Source: Acidobacteriota bacterium (GTDB lineage: Bacteria; Acidobacteriota; Blastocatellia; Pyrinomonadales; Pyrinomonadaceae). Taken from it: 19,323 bases of DNA. The position numbers and the translations under genes are program-made. Within the stretch, counting starts at the first letter, position 1, and every line of letters starts with the position of its first letter. The notes below the pieces were generated by a model that was not told the origin of the DNA, made no database searches, and worked only from the letters and a program-made list of their open reading frames with translations. The stretch covers positions 1-19,323 of the forward strand of contig QHXE01000061.1 of NCBI GenBank assembly GCA_003222835.1. The letters are read 5' to 3'. Below are positions 7,516 through 15,018 of the stretch, one piece after another.

Positions 7516-8420
7516 GGGCTCTTCCGGATCCGATCGTTTTTCGATAGTCCGCTCCCTCAATAACAACAGTCTTGCACATTTCATAGAGCCTTGAACGCAG
7601 TGCCGACCCGATCCTATCTTCAAGAACTTCGCCGCTCAGAAGTTTCTTAATCTGCTTCTCAACAATTTCAATCTGAGGAGCTGAGTTGGTTCGGCTGTTC
7701 CTGTGTCGCTCCAGAATCGCTTTTAATTCGGAGACGCGGGTGTCGACTTGTAGATCGTCGAGATAGTTGGTCGTAAAAATGGTGAGTCTCTTGTCATTAT
7801 AGCGAGTGTTAATTATTTGCATCATTGTGTCGCGAACCCAATCAGTAGGTTTGGAGGATCCAAGCTCGTCGAGAACCAGCACATCGGCTTGAAATACCGG
7901 TTCCAGAACCTTTAGCTCTGAAGTCTGCGAAACAGGATTATAAGAATCTTGGATCTTTTTCAGGAGGGCACCAAATTGATAGAACAAACCACGGACCTGA
8001 TAAGTATTAATTAACTCCGTTAAAATCGCTGCTGCTAAGTGAGTTTTACCGACGCCAACGTCACCAACGAGTAGCAAACCTCGTCCCTCAAGCTCAAGAT
8101 AGCTCTCGAAGACGATTTGGGCTTCCCTCTTCGCTATCCATTTTGATGTTGCCTCTTTTGAATCTCCAACCGGAACATCATAGTTAGCAAGCGTGCAATG
8201 CTGGGCGATAATCAGGCGATTGACAGCGGCAGCGGCGCGCGCCAACGCCGGGCACCACTTCCATGCCAGTACCAAAGCAATAAGGACACGCTCCTTCACT
8301 CCCCGTATCCGGCGCGGAATCACGATCTTGGTTTACAGTTGAATCCGCGTTGGGCGGCGAATTCCCGACCACGTGAAAACGATTTTGCTTTGCCTTCAAA
8401 GAGGTCATTTTTAATTGCAA
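7469..8420 (-). pseudogene. DnaC/IstB-like AAA+ ATPase, frameshifted after the zinc knuckle
   Basis: Two frames together make one DnaC-like helicase-loader ATPase. The first (start TTG 8420 or ATG 8408, stop near 8184) encodes a zinc knuckle CPYCFGTGMEVVPGVGARRCRCQSPDYR. The second encodes QHCTLANYDVPVGD, Walker A GDVGVGKTHLA, Walker B VLVLDELGSSKPTDW, a sensor-type IFTTNY and the C-terminal LEDRIGSALRSRLYEMC block. Between DYR and QHC the usual linker of roughly ten or more residues (with a IPxRY motif in relatives I remember) is missing and the frame changes, near 8198-8206. That points to a small deletion with frameshift rather than a single-base error. About 40 extra residues sit between TTNYLDD and EVLEDR. 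Whether a functional copy exists elsewhere is unknown. The 3' end overlaps ppa. Confidence 0.75.
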
Positions 8421-8426
8421 CGCAGG

Positions 8427-8432
8427 ATTATA
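8427..8432 (-). promoter_or_regulatory. Possible -10 box of the DnaC-like gene
   Basis: A perfect TATAAT on the minus strand at 8432-8427. Transcription would begin near 8420, so the mRNA would have almost no leader before the TTG at 8420 and about 12 nt before the ATG at 8408. No TTGACA-like -35 is visible at the right distance. Confidence 0.3.
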
Positions 8433-8483
8433 TCATTCGAGGGCCATGCAGAATGAAGAATGACCGTTCGATTCTTGTTTTAT

Positions 8484-8725
8484 GATCGATCTGTTGAGAC
8501 TATTTCGATCGAACAGGTTCTAGCCCTCCGCTCGACGTTCTCTTAGCAACCGAACGTGAAAAGCAGCCATCTGAGAAAACGGGGTTATTCGGCTAGTGCC
8601 GCGAGCGTCGCGCAAAGTCGCGGACAGCCTCGCGAGAGGTTGCGAGAAAAGCGGCACAGTAATAACACTCGATACCTCCTGTGATTTACCGCTCGGCGTC
8701 GAAGATCCGTCGAGCGGTTTTTTTT
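8484..8725 (+). ncRNA. Candidate structured small RNA (novel or unrecognised)
   Basis: This gap has no gene on the + strand, yet it ends in a strong + strand intrinsic terminator (8689-8725), implying a transcript. Several stems are readable: GATCGA/TCGATC (8484-8489 with 8505-8510), ACGTTC/GAACGT (8535-8540 with 8552-8557), GTGCCGC/GCGGCAC (8596-8602 with 8651-8657) enclosing CGCG/CGCG (8609-8622) and CCTC-GCGA-GAGG (8628-8639) with a GNRA tetraloop. CCGCTCGAC (8528-8536) is a perfect 9-bp match to the terminator's 3' arm (8709-8717), so a long-range closing stem competes with the terminator hairpin. A TATGAT -10 candidate lies at 8481-8486, which would place the 5' end near 8493. I do not see RNase P, tmRNA or SRP signatures; a 6S-like RNA is not excluded. 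Confidence 0.4.
8689..8725 (+). terminator. Intrinsic terminator, + strand
   Basis: CCGCTCG (8689-8695) pairs with CGAGCGG (8711-8717), followed by eight T residues (8718-8725). On the opposite strand the T tract would precede the hairpin, so it works as a terminator only for + strand transcripts, although the only adjacent gene is on the minus strand. Confidence 0.75.
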
Positions 8726-10151
8726 AATTCCTCATCCCACTGGTAAACATCGTCCACGGACGCGATTTCATGTCGCGCATTAGATCGTTCGTCCAACCGT
8801 AATCAGGATGTGCCTTCAGGAAAGTTGAGGCGATGAAATCCTCGCCGCAAGGGTGTCCCATTGCGGCCCAGATTTGCATCTTCTCGGCCATTTGGCTGTC
8901 AACGGCTTTCGCCTGCACGGTGCCGCCGGGAAAGAACTTGCCCCAGTCCCATTCCGGAATGCCGCGTGGTGATCGATCGACACAACCACAAAGGCTCCGC
9001 TCGTTTGGCCCAGACTTCTGCTCGAAGGAGTCGTAGGTGTCGCCCTCCATTTGTTTCACGGTCTCAACATCGATCAGCGACTTGGATTTCTCTACGAGTT
9101 GTTCCCAACGTTGCTTTCTCGCCAGTGGCGAACCCTGACGGTTGTTAAAGTCAAAGTCAGTTTCCGACTTGGCCAATTTCGGATCGACGGGAAAGTTTGA
9201 GCCGACGAAATAGCCATCCTTCGTTCTACGTACGCTGTGCTCTTTGAGTCCAAGTTCGAAGAGGGCAATCTCACCCGTCTTGTTGTCGCCCAGTAGCCAG
9301 TCGTTGGCGTAGCCGCCGTTGTTGCCGTCCAACATGATTCGCACATAGTCGTCGATGGAGTTGCTGTATTGTAGCGCTTTGCGGGCGCGATAAAACTCCG
9401 GCGAACCGGCCGGATCGAACAGGGTGAAACCGGTAATCGTGGTTTCGGTGATCATGATGCCGGCAGCGTTGATCCCGAAATCATCGTCGCTGGTAATCAC
9501 ACCCGGCAAGCCGTCCATCAGGATGCGATAGCCGCGCGCCGGCTTGATATCGAAGATAATGTTCCATCGCTCGCCGACGATATAATTGGTCCAGGTATTA
9601 TGGCCCATCACGATGCGATGATCTTTCGTATAGCTACCGGTCGCGACCATAGCGCTGCAATTACCCGGTGCGTGCGTCGTCGGCAGGCGGCCCTGTTTTT
9701 TCTCCAGCCACGGTAGATAATAGTAAGGAAGCTCTTCCAGCGCGTTCAGGGCGACAATGTCCCAGCGGTCGGCCTTCACGCCCGCATCGTTCAATCCTTT
9801 GACGATGCCGTCAAGCTCGCGCTGAAATTCGGAATCGATCTTCGACCAGAGAATTTCTTGCGAAGCCTTCCGATAGAATTCCCAATCGCGCTTACTTTCG
9901 TGCTGCAGAAACGGCTTGACCACTCGCAAAAGGTCTTCGATCTCTTTGGCCAGGAGCTTGCCATGCTGATAACCGATTTGTTCGGGTGAGCCCTGAAGGT
10001 GGACATAAATCCAGCCGTTACGCTCGAACCTATAGCTGCCGTTCAGGCGATCGTCTTCAGAAATTGTCGGTTTCCATTGGACGAAGCGAAAACCGCTCAA
10101 TGAAAGGATTGCGACGGCGAGTGTCAGCGTGCTCAAGAGTTTCAGTTTCAT
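8724..10151 (-). CDS. Secreted C45 / phospholipase B-like Ntn-hydrolase
   Basis: A 475-residue exported protein: a basic start and hydrophobic stretch (MKLKLLSTLTLAVAILSLSG) form a signal peptide. The family motif GSPEQIGYQHGKLLAKEI (about 54-71) is followed by HAPGNCSAMVA, where C165 would be the N-terminal nucleophile freed by autocatalytic cleavage after N164. Downstream, RIVMGHNTW (with H184 and N185), a GLPGVITSDDDFGINAAGIMITETT block and ANDWLLGDNKTGEIALFELG fit C45 acyltransferase/hydrolase and phospholipase-B-like enzymes, which cleave amide or ester bonds of acylated substrates. The actual substrate is not readable. The ATG at 10151 has GAGG upstream. The gene stands alone, flanked by a candidate RNA and by divergent ridA. 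Confidence 0.87.
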   Translation of the reverse strand: MKLKLLSTLTLAVAILSLSGFRFVQWKPTISEDDRLNGSYRFERNGWIYVHLQGSPEQIGYQHGKLLAKEIEDLLRVVKPFLQHESKRDWEFYRKASQEILWSKIDSEFQRELDGIVKGLNDAGVKADRWDIVALNALEELPYYYLPWLEKKQGRLPTTHAPGNCSAMVATGSYTKDHRIVMGHNTWTNYIVGERWNIIFDIKPARGYRILMDGLPGVITSDDDFGINAAGIMITETTITGFTLFDPAGSPEFYRARKALQYSNSIDDYVRIMLDGNNGGYANDWLLGDNKTGEIALFELGLKEHSVRRTKDGYFVGSNFPVDPKLAKSETDFDFNNRQGSPLARKQRWEQLVEKSKSLIDVETVKQMEGDTYDSFEQKSGPNERSLCGCVDRSPRGIPEWDWGKFFPGGTVQAKAVDSQMAEKMQIWAAMGHPCGEDFIASTFLKAHPDYGWTNDLMRDMKSRPWTMFTSGMRN

Positions 10152-10332
10152 GATTGAATATCCTCAGCCTTTGAGAATGGGTTTTGAGACTTCAAGCCAC
10201 GAGAATGTACTCAACCGGAGCAAATCCAAGGATTGAACTCTCAACACCTGATTTCCGAGTTTCTCATTTTATTCATCTTGATGTTAAAGTACAGAGTTTG
10301 TTTTGGCTCTCGATCTTTCATCCGCGTTAACC

Positions 10333-10731
10333 GTGAAGCAAATCATCGCCACAGACCACGCGCCTGGTGCTATTGGCCCATATTCACAAGCCGTTCGCGC
10401 GGGCAACCTGGTGTTTGCGTCGGGACAGATTCCGATCGATCCGGCTACCGGTGAATTCGTTGTTGGTGGAGTCGCCGAGCAAACTGAACAGGTGCTGCGC
10501 AATTTGGCTGCCGTGTTTGAAGCCGCGGGTGTCGGATTGAATCAGGTTGTTAAGACGACGGTTTTCCTGGTGGACATGGAAGACTTTACCGCGATGAATG
10601 AAGTTTATGGGCGGTTCTTTGGCGAGCAGCCCCCGGCACGCGCCACGGTGCAGGCGGCGCGATTGCCGCGTGATGCGAAGGTAGAGATTGAGGCGATAGC
10701 CGTGTCAGAAGCGGGAGCGAGCGGATTCTAG
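10333..10731 (+). CDS. ridA: RidA/YjgF family enamine/imine deaminase
   Basis: Hydrolyses reactive 2-aminoacrylate and related enamine/imine intermediates made by PLP enzymes, protecting cytoplasmic enzymes; the family works as a trimer. The signature is clear: HAPGAIGPYSQAVRAGNLVFASGQIPIDP, then NLAAVFEAAGVGLNQVVKTTVFL, and the catalytic PPARATVQAARLPRDAKVEIEAIA with R103 and E120 (numbered from the GTG). I prefer the GTG at 10333, giving 132 residues with the normal N-terminus MKQIIATDHAPG; a TTG at 10303 would add ten non-conserved residues. Neither start has a good Shine-Dalgarno. It diverges from the C45 hydrolase gene and converges on rpmB. Confidence 0.93.
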   Translation: MKQIIATDHAPGAIGPYSQAVRAGNLVFASGQIPIDPATGEFVVGGVAEQTEQVLRNLAAVFEAAGVGLNQVVKTTVFLVDMEDFTAMNEVYGRFFGEQPPARATVQAARLPRDAKVEIEAIAVSEAGASGF

Positions 10732-10759
10732 AAGCATGGCCTGGACGATAAAGGTCCTG

Positions 10760-10778
10760 TCGCTATCGCTCGGGGTTC
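10760..10778. repeat. Solo copy of repeat family A core
   Basis: CGCTATCGCTCGGGGTTC with the preceding T matches the arm at 4364-4382 in 18 of 19 positions. It lies between the convergent ridA and rpmB genes, where it may be a remnant of a larger element. Confidence 0.6.
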
Positions 10779-10787
10779 ATGAAAAGT

Positions 10788-10982
10788 TCAAGCCGCTTTC
10801 GCTATTTTTCCGGCTTTGATACAGCTCGTGCAAATCTTCATGCGGCGTACACCGCCTTGCGGCAACTGAACGCGGATTGACTGTAAATTAGGATTGAAAA
10901 CACGTGGCGTCCGATTGTTGGCGTGCGAGACATTGTTGCCAAACTGCGGGCCTTTGCCACAAACTTCACAACGCTTAGCCAT
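10788..10982 (-). CDS. rpmB: 50S ribosomal protein L28 (zinc-binding type)
   Basis: A 64-residue large-subunit ribosomal protein. It begins [34 protein letters not shown], the classic L28 N-terminus, and ends with [14 protein letters not shown]5 and C8 with the C-terminal CTSC pair make a zinc ribbon, the C+ form of L28. The ATG at 10982 is preferred: the longer open frame upstream would add 34 non-conserved residues, and an AGGAG (minus strand, 11000-10996) lies 13 nt before this ATG, slightly far but present. It stands as a single gene between ridA and the SurA-like gene. Confidence 0.96.
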   Translation of the reverse strand: MAKRCEVCGKGPQFGNNVSHANNRTPRVFNPNLQSIRVQLPQGGVRRMKICTSCIKAGKIAKAA

Positions 10983-11121
10983 GATTGCTGATACGCTCCT
11001 GTCGATTAACGCGCGACGCCACGGTGTGGATCGGCGGAGGTCATTGAAACGAAAACCATAACAAACAGAGTGAGGAGCGGTCAAGGAAGCTTCTCAACAA
11101 TTTAAGGAGCAAGAAACCAAC

Positions 11122-12294
11122 GTGCAAACAAAACACCTACGATTCTTCGGGCTGATCCTCTTAATGATCGGCGCGATGCTATTCGCGGCCTGTGGCTCTG
11201 GAACCGACTCCGGCCCAGCCAACACCGTGGCCGCTACGGTCAATGGCAAGAAGATCATGGTTGCCGAAGTCGAGCGGATGATCCAACAACAGACGCAGGG
11301 CAAACAGGCGCAGCTTTCCAGCCATGCCCTCGCGCAGGCGCGCCTCTCAGTGCTCGAAAACCTGATTCAGCGCGAGGTCCTTTTCCAGCGTGCGGAGCAG
11401 GAAAAGCTGCTGCCGACTGATGAAGAAATTACCAACGCGCTCAATAAGCAGAAGCAAGACAGCGGCATGACCGATGAAGAATTCGCGCGCCAGCTAAAAG
11501 AGCAAAACATGACCATGGAGGCGCTCCGAGAAGAATCGAAGAAGGATATTGCTATCTCGAAGCTTCAGGACAAATACGCCGGCAAAATTACCATCAGCGA
11601 TCGCGAGGTTGAAGATTACTATACGGCGAACAAACAAGAGTTTATCCTTGGTAGAGGCGTCGAGTTGGCGGATATTGTCGTAGATCCTCAGGACAACGGC
11701 CTTCAGGATGACGCTAAGACTGAGGCGGAAGCCAAGCAGAAGATTGACGGCGTCTACCAGCAGCTTAAGACCGTGGGCACTGAAAGATTCGGCGACGTGG
11801 CGCTGGCGAAGAGCGAAGATCAAAGCCGACTCAAGGGTGGAGACATTGGATTTGCCTCTGAAGATGATCTGAAGCGAAATAATTTTCCGCCCGCTTTGAT
11901 CGCTCGATTGTTTGCGATGCAACCAGGAGAATATTCGGAGCCGGTGCAGTTCAATGGCCGCTGGTACATCTTCAAACTGAAGCGAAAACAATTGGAAGTT
12001 GAGAATCGCACCTTGGAGAGCCCCGGCGTGCGCCAGCAGATCACGCTCGAGTTGACCGATCAGCGAAAGCAGATCCTAAACGCAGCCCTCCTTACTGTGG
12101 CGATGTCCGAAGCGAAGGTGGTTAACAATCTGGCCACGGAGATTTTGAATAACCCGAGTAACCTGGGCTTGCGTCCGGCTGGGCCGGAACCCTCGAAAGC
12201 TGCCGGCAGCCCAACGGTGACTCCGTCTTCGAGCACCTCGCCGGCCGCCAAAGCGAGTGCAACCCCCGCGAAGGCAGGGTCGCCCGGGAAGTAG
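11122..12294 (+). CDS. SurA/PrsA-like peptidyl-prolyl isomerase lipoprotein
   Basis: A 390-residue periplasmic folding factor. The N-terminus is a lipoprotein signal with lipobox LFAAC (C24 lipidated), followed by a short Gly/Ser linker. Residues about 38-155 form a SurA-N-like helical chaperone domain (ATVNGKKIMVAEVERMI, LENLIQREVLFQRAEQEKLLPTDEEI). Residues about 165-285 form a PPIC/parvulin domain: LADIVVDP, a long insertion, LAKSEDQSRLKGGDIGFAS, then LFAMQPGEYSEPVQFNGRWYIFKL. The tail (about 345-390) is rich in Pro, Ala, Ser and Thr and is probably disordered. The GTG at 11122 has an AAGGAG 12 nt upstream. It likely helps outer-membrane or secreted proteins fold. A strong terminator follows, so the gene is monocistronic. 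Confidence 0.9.
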   Translation: MQTKHLRFFGLILLMIGAMLFAACGSGTDSGPANTVAATVNGKKIMVAEVERMIQQQTQGKQAQLSSHALAQARLSVLENLIQREVLFQRAEQEKLLPTDEEITNALNKQKQDSGMTDEEFARQLKEQNMTMEALREESKKDIAISKLQDKYAGKITISDREVEDYYTANKQEFILGRGVELADIVVDPQDNGLQDDAKTEAEAKQKIDGVYQQLKTVGTERFGDVALAKSEDQSRLKGGDIGFASEDDLKRNNFPPALIARLFAMQPGEYSEPVQFNGRWYIFKLKRKQLEVENRTLESPGVRQQITLELTDQRKQILNAALLTVAMSEAKVVNNLATEILNNPSNLGLRPAGPEPSKAAGSPTVTPSSSTSPAAKASATPAKAGSPGK

Positions 12295-12317
12295 TTATCT
12301 CAAACTTTTGCGATTCG

Positions 12318-12360
12318 ACGGGTGCGAGCAAGAAGTACTTGAGTTCGCACCCGTTTTGAT
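12318..12360 (+). terminator. Intrinsic terminator of the SurA-like gene
   Basis: A perfect 10-bp stem, ACGGGTGCGA (12318-12327) with TCGCACCCGT (12345-12354), a 17-nt loop, and a T-rich tail TTTTGATTTG. It sits 23 nt after the stop codon. Confidence 0.85.
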
Positions 12361-12363
12361 TTG

Positions 12364-12501
12364 CTGGGAGCGCGGAGGTCCCGTCCGCCAAGAGCTGGTA
12401 ATAGCAAAAGTTGAGTTGATTTAATGGAAGTTCGGTCGAATAGTTTGAATTGACCGTGTGTTTGGCAACACGCTATGCGGGCGAGACGTCCGCGCTCCCA
12501 G
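12364..12501. repeat. 138-bp element with 25-bp imperfect inverted ends (family B)
   Basis: The left end (12364-12388) starts CTGGGAGCGCGGAGGTC and the right end (12477-12501) finishes GACGTCCGCGCTCCCAG. The two are inverted copies matching at 22 of 25 positions. About 88 bp of AT-richer DNA lie between. There is no open reading frame inside, so it looks like a MITE or REPIN rather than an insertion sequence. The right end stops 4 nt before the ATG of the ABC-F gene. I cannot identify a target-site duplication with certainty. Confidence 0.6.
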
Positions 12502-12505
12502 TCTT

Positions 12506-14530
12506 ATGTTGTTTCGGCTTACCGACGTTTACAAATCCTTTGGCTCGCAGGACGTTCTGCGCGGCACGTCTTTTCAGATCAATCCTGGCGAGCACGTCGG
12601 TTTGGTCGGACGCAATGGCGCGGGCAAAACGACGATTTTTCGCTTGGTAACCGAAGAAGAGACGCCCGATCGCGGTGAAGTCGCGCGTGCCCGTGGACTC
12701 AAGCTCGGACTGCTCGCGCAGCATGTCCACTTCGACCTGGGCTCGACCGTGCACGAGTCCGCGCTCGCAGCGTTTGGCCATCTGCAACAGCTCGAGCATG
12801 AGATGCATGAGCTGGAGCATCGCATGGCTGACCCGGGCGACGATCTGGAAAAGATTCTTTCTCGTTATAGCGATCTGCAACACGAGTTTGAGCGGGAAGG
12901 GGGCTTTGAATATTCCGCAAAAGCCGAAGCGATCCTGCAAGGTCTGGGTTTTGACCGCGAGGCCTGGCAGATGGAGACCGAAAAACTTTCCGGCGGACAG
13001 CAAAATCGTTTAGGACTCGCCCGTTTGCTGCTTTCGGAACCGGACGTGCTCTTGCTGGACGAGCCAACGAATCATCTCGATGTGAGCGCTGTCGAATGGC
13101 TGGAAGAATTTCTGCAAACGTACCCGTCGGCTTTTGTCATCATCAGCCACGATCGTTATTTCCTGGATCGGGCCTGTGCGCGAATCATTGAGATGGAACT
13201 CGGGCGCGCGACCAGTTACAAAGGGAACTATTCAGACTACCTTGTCGAACGTGAAGAGCGGCGCGAGATTCAACAGCGCGCTTATGACAATCAGCAACGA
13301 CTAATCGCTAAGACTGAAGAATTCATCCGTCGCAATCTCGCCGGCCAGAAGACGAAACAGGCGAAGTCACGACGCACGATGCTACAACGTCTGGATCGCG
13401 TTCAAGCGGTGCGCGCCGAACAATCCTCCGGAGATTTTCGTTTGCAGGAAATCGAGCGCGCGGGTACGCACGTGCTGACCGTGGATGAAGCCACGATTGG
13501 GTACGGAGACCATCCTCTGGCGCGGGACATTTCGCTGATTCTCCGCCGCGGCGAATGCCTCGGAGTGATCGGTCCAAACGGATCGGGCAAGACGACCTTC
13601 TTGAAAACAATCCTCGGAATAATTCCGGCTTTGTCAGGCGACTTGCGATGGGGGGCCAAAGTTCAGATTGGTTATTATGCGCAACAACTCGAAGACCTCG
13701 ACGATCGAAACGAGATCATCATGGAATTGCGGCGCGTTGCCCCTGCAAACGCTACTGCCGGCGAGCTGCGATCTTTTCTCGCAAAGTTTCTTTTCTCTGG
13801 CGACGATGTTTACAAACACGTGGGCGATCTTTCCGGCGGAGAGAAGGGAAGGCTCTCGCTGGCGAAGTTAATCTACTCGCGCGTCAATGTGCTGGTGCTC
13901 GACGAACCGACGAACCATCTTGACATTCCTTCCCGGGAAGCTTTGGAAGCAGCGCTCTCCGCCTATGAAGGAACAATCGTTACGATCAGCCACGACCGTT
14001 ATTTCCTCGATCGCATGGCGACGCAGATTTTGGCTTTGGATGGCGAAGGCAACGCGGAGCACTACGACGGCGATTACACCGAGTATCACGATTGGAAATC
14101 TGCGCGAACAAAAGGCGCCGAAAACTCTATGCACTCCGCGGCGACGCATGGATCGAAGAGATCAGTAGCGAATAGTTCGAATAGACTAGTGTTATCTTCA
14201 TCGACGGGTGAGATGTCATTTCCGCCCGCAGGAGCTCGCGGGACACGCCGTGGAAAGAAGAAAGCCGCACGATCCGGCTCGACCGACGGTTCACCTCGCG
14301 TCAAGATCATCAAAAAGGCGCGCGATCCTGAAACTATCGAAGCAGAGATATCAAGATTGGAAAGCCAGCTTTCTCAATTGTCGAACCAGATGGCTCGTCC
14401 GGAAGTCGCGCGTGACATTACGAAACTGGTCCAGGTCAACGATGAATATCAGCAGACAGAAGCCCGCCTGGCTGAGTTGTACGACGAATGGGAGCGAGCT
14501 GAAACAACTCAGAATTCGGCAAGACATTAA
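12506..14530 (+). CDS. ABC-F family ATPase (Uup/YdiF/EttA-like)
   Basis: A 674-residue soluble tandem ATPase without membrane segments; such proteins act on ribosomes at the E site to rescue or tune translation. Domain 1: Walker A GRNGAGKT (35-42), signature LSGGQQNRLGLARLLL (about 161), Walker B VLLLDEPTNHLD, switch ISHDRYFLD. Between the domains is the charged linker helix pair (YDNQQRLIAKTEEFIRRNLAGQKTKQAKSR). Domain 2: GPNGSGKTT (about 356), LSGGEKGRLSLAKLI (about 442), VLVLDEPTNHLD. After a Ser/Gly-rich basic tether (about 540-600) the C-terminus is a Uup-like coiled coil (ETIEAEISRLESQLSQLSNQ). I chose ATG 12506 because the conserved MLFRLTDVYKSFG begins there; the earlier in-frame ATG at 12458 would translate repeat DNA. 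No Shine-Dalgarno is evident. Confidence 0.93.
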   Translation: MLFRLTDVYKSFGSQDVLRGTSFQINPGEHVGLVGRNGAGKTTIFRLVTEEETPDRGEVARARGLKLGLLAQHVHFDLGSTVHESALAAFGHLQQLEHEMHELEHRMADPGDDLEKILSRYSDLQHEFEREGGFEYSAKAEAILQGLGFDREAWQMETEKLSGGQQNRLGLARLLLSEPDVLLLDEPTNHLDVSAVEWLEEFLQTYPSAFVIISHDRYFLDRACARIIEMELGRATSYKGNYSDYLVEREERREIQQRAYDNQQRLIAKTEEFIRRNLAGQKTKQAKSRRTMLQRLDRVQAVRAEQSSGDFRLQEIERAGTHVLTVDEATIGYGDHPLARDISLILRRGECLGVIGPNGSGKTTFLKTILGIIPALSGDLRWGAKVQIGYYAQQLEDLDDRNEIIMELRRVAPANATAGELRSFLAKFLFSGDDVYKHVGDLSGGEKGRLSLAKLIYSRVNVLVLDEPTNHLDIPSREALEAALSAYEGTIVTISHDRYFLDRMATQILALDGEGNAEHYDGDYTEYHDWKSARTKGAENSMHSAATHGSKRSVANSSNRLVLSSSTGEMSFPPAGARGTRRGKKKAARSGSTDGSPRVKIIKKARDPETIEAEISRLESQLSQLSNQMARPEVARDITKLVQVNDEYQQTEARLAELYDEWERAETTQNSARH

Positions 14531-15018
14531 AACAGCCCACTTGTAAGTACTCATCTAAGTATGTCGTGTGCTGAGATCTCGCGTCATCTCTCATACTTAC
14601 CTAATCCTGCGCACGAAGCGCGCAAAAGACGTGTCGTCATTGAGTTTCTTTCCAGGGCAGAGATTAAGACAACTACGAAGAGACCGCAGGCCGACTTCAC
14701 CTGACAAAATGTCAGTCGCCTGACAAAACGTCAGTAGCGTTTGGCACTTCTTACAACCTGTAGCATCCATCGCTTAGTCGTTTATCTAGTTTGGGCAAGT
14801 GGCGGCGCGTCTTCGACTTAGATCGGTTCACTCAGTTCACAGGGCTTGCGGCACGCGGCTTGTAGATAACGCGAAGCGAGGTAATCCACCTCACCATCTC
14901 GAACCGTCGTCTGGTAATTAGGGACAATCCTTACCACATCGATCGGGAGGCTAAAGTCTTAACTTGGACTGTTACAGCCTCGGGGATGCAATCACTAAGA
15001 AGAAGAGGAGAAAATATT
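14531..15018 (+). promoter_or_regulatory. Long structured leader of the pilin-like operon
   Basis: A 488-nt gap with no credible gene. From left to right: a GCGC-ACGAA-GCGC hairpin near 14610, the tandem CTGACA dyads (listed separately), GAGGT-AATCC-ACCTC (14878-14892), GGTAA/TTACC (about 14913-14935), and a two-tier hairpin GAGGCT...AGCCTC (14947-14952 with 14976-14981) enclosing AGTC/GACT. The last hairpin ends 37 nt before the ATG at 15019. I could not assign it to a known riboswitch class, and no confident promoter is visible. Confidence 0.35.
14701..14734. promoter_or_regulatory. Tandem 15-bp dyads (putative operator or activator site)
   Basis: CTGACA-AAA-TGTCAG (14701-14715) is a perfect dyad. 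A second copy, CTGACA-AAA-CGTCAG (14720-14734), differs by one base. They are 19 bp apart start to start, close to two helical turns, as expected for a dimeric regulator binding twice on one face. They lie about 285 bp before the first pilin-like gene and about 170 bp after the ABC-F stop. Confidence 0.5.

Noticed and set aside
8484..8725. RNase P RNA, tmRNA or SRP RNA
   Set aside because: None of their invariant motifs (for example GAGGAAAGTCCGGGC, or the SRP GGAAG-type tip) can be found.
11494..11991. 165-codon antisense frame inside the SurA-like gene
   Set aside because: It mirrors the coding frame of a clear PPIase and has no start signal or motif.
12364..12501. Insertion sequence
   Set aside because: It is only 138 bp with no transposase frame; the inverted ends fit a MITE or REPIN-like repeat instead.
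14701..14734. Start of a CRISPR array
   Set aside because: There are only two 15-bp units with a 4-bp gap and no further copies, spacers or cas genes.
14741..14757. TTGGCAC as the -24 element of a sigma-54 promoter downstream of the tandem dyads
   Set aside because: At the required distance the -12 GC is absent (the sequence reads ACAA), so the consensus fails.
14940..14995. c-di-GMP (GEMM) riboswitch in the pilin-like leader
   Set aside because: A GGCTAAAGTC-like stretch and a GGATGCAA are present, but the conserved GEMM core and tetraloop-receptor pattern are not.
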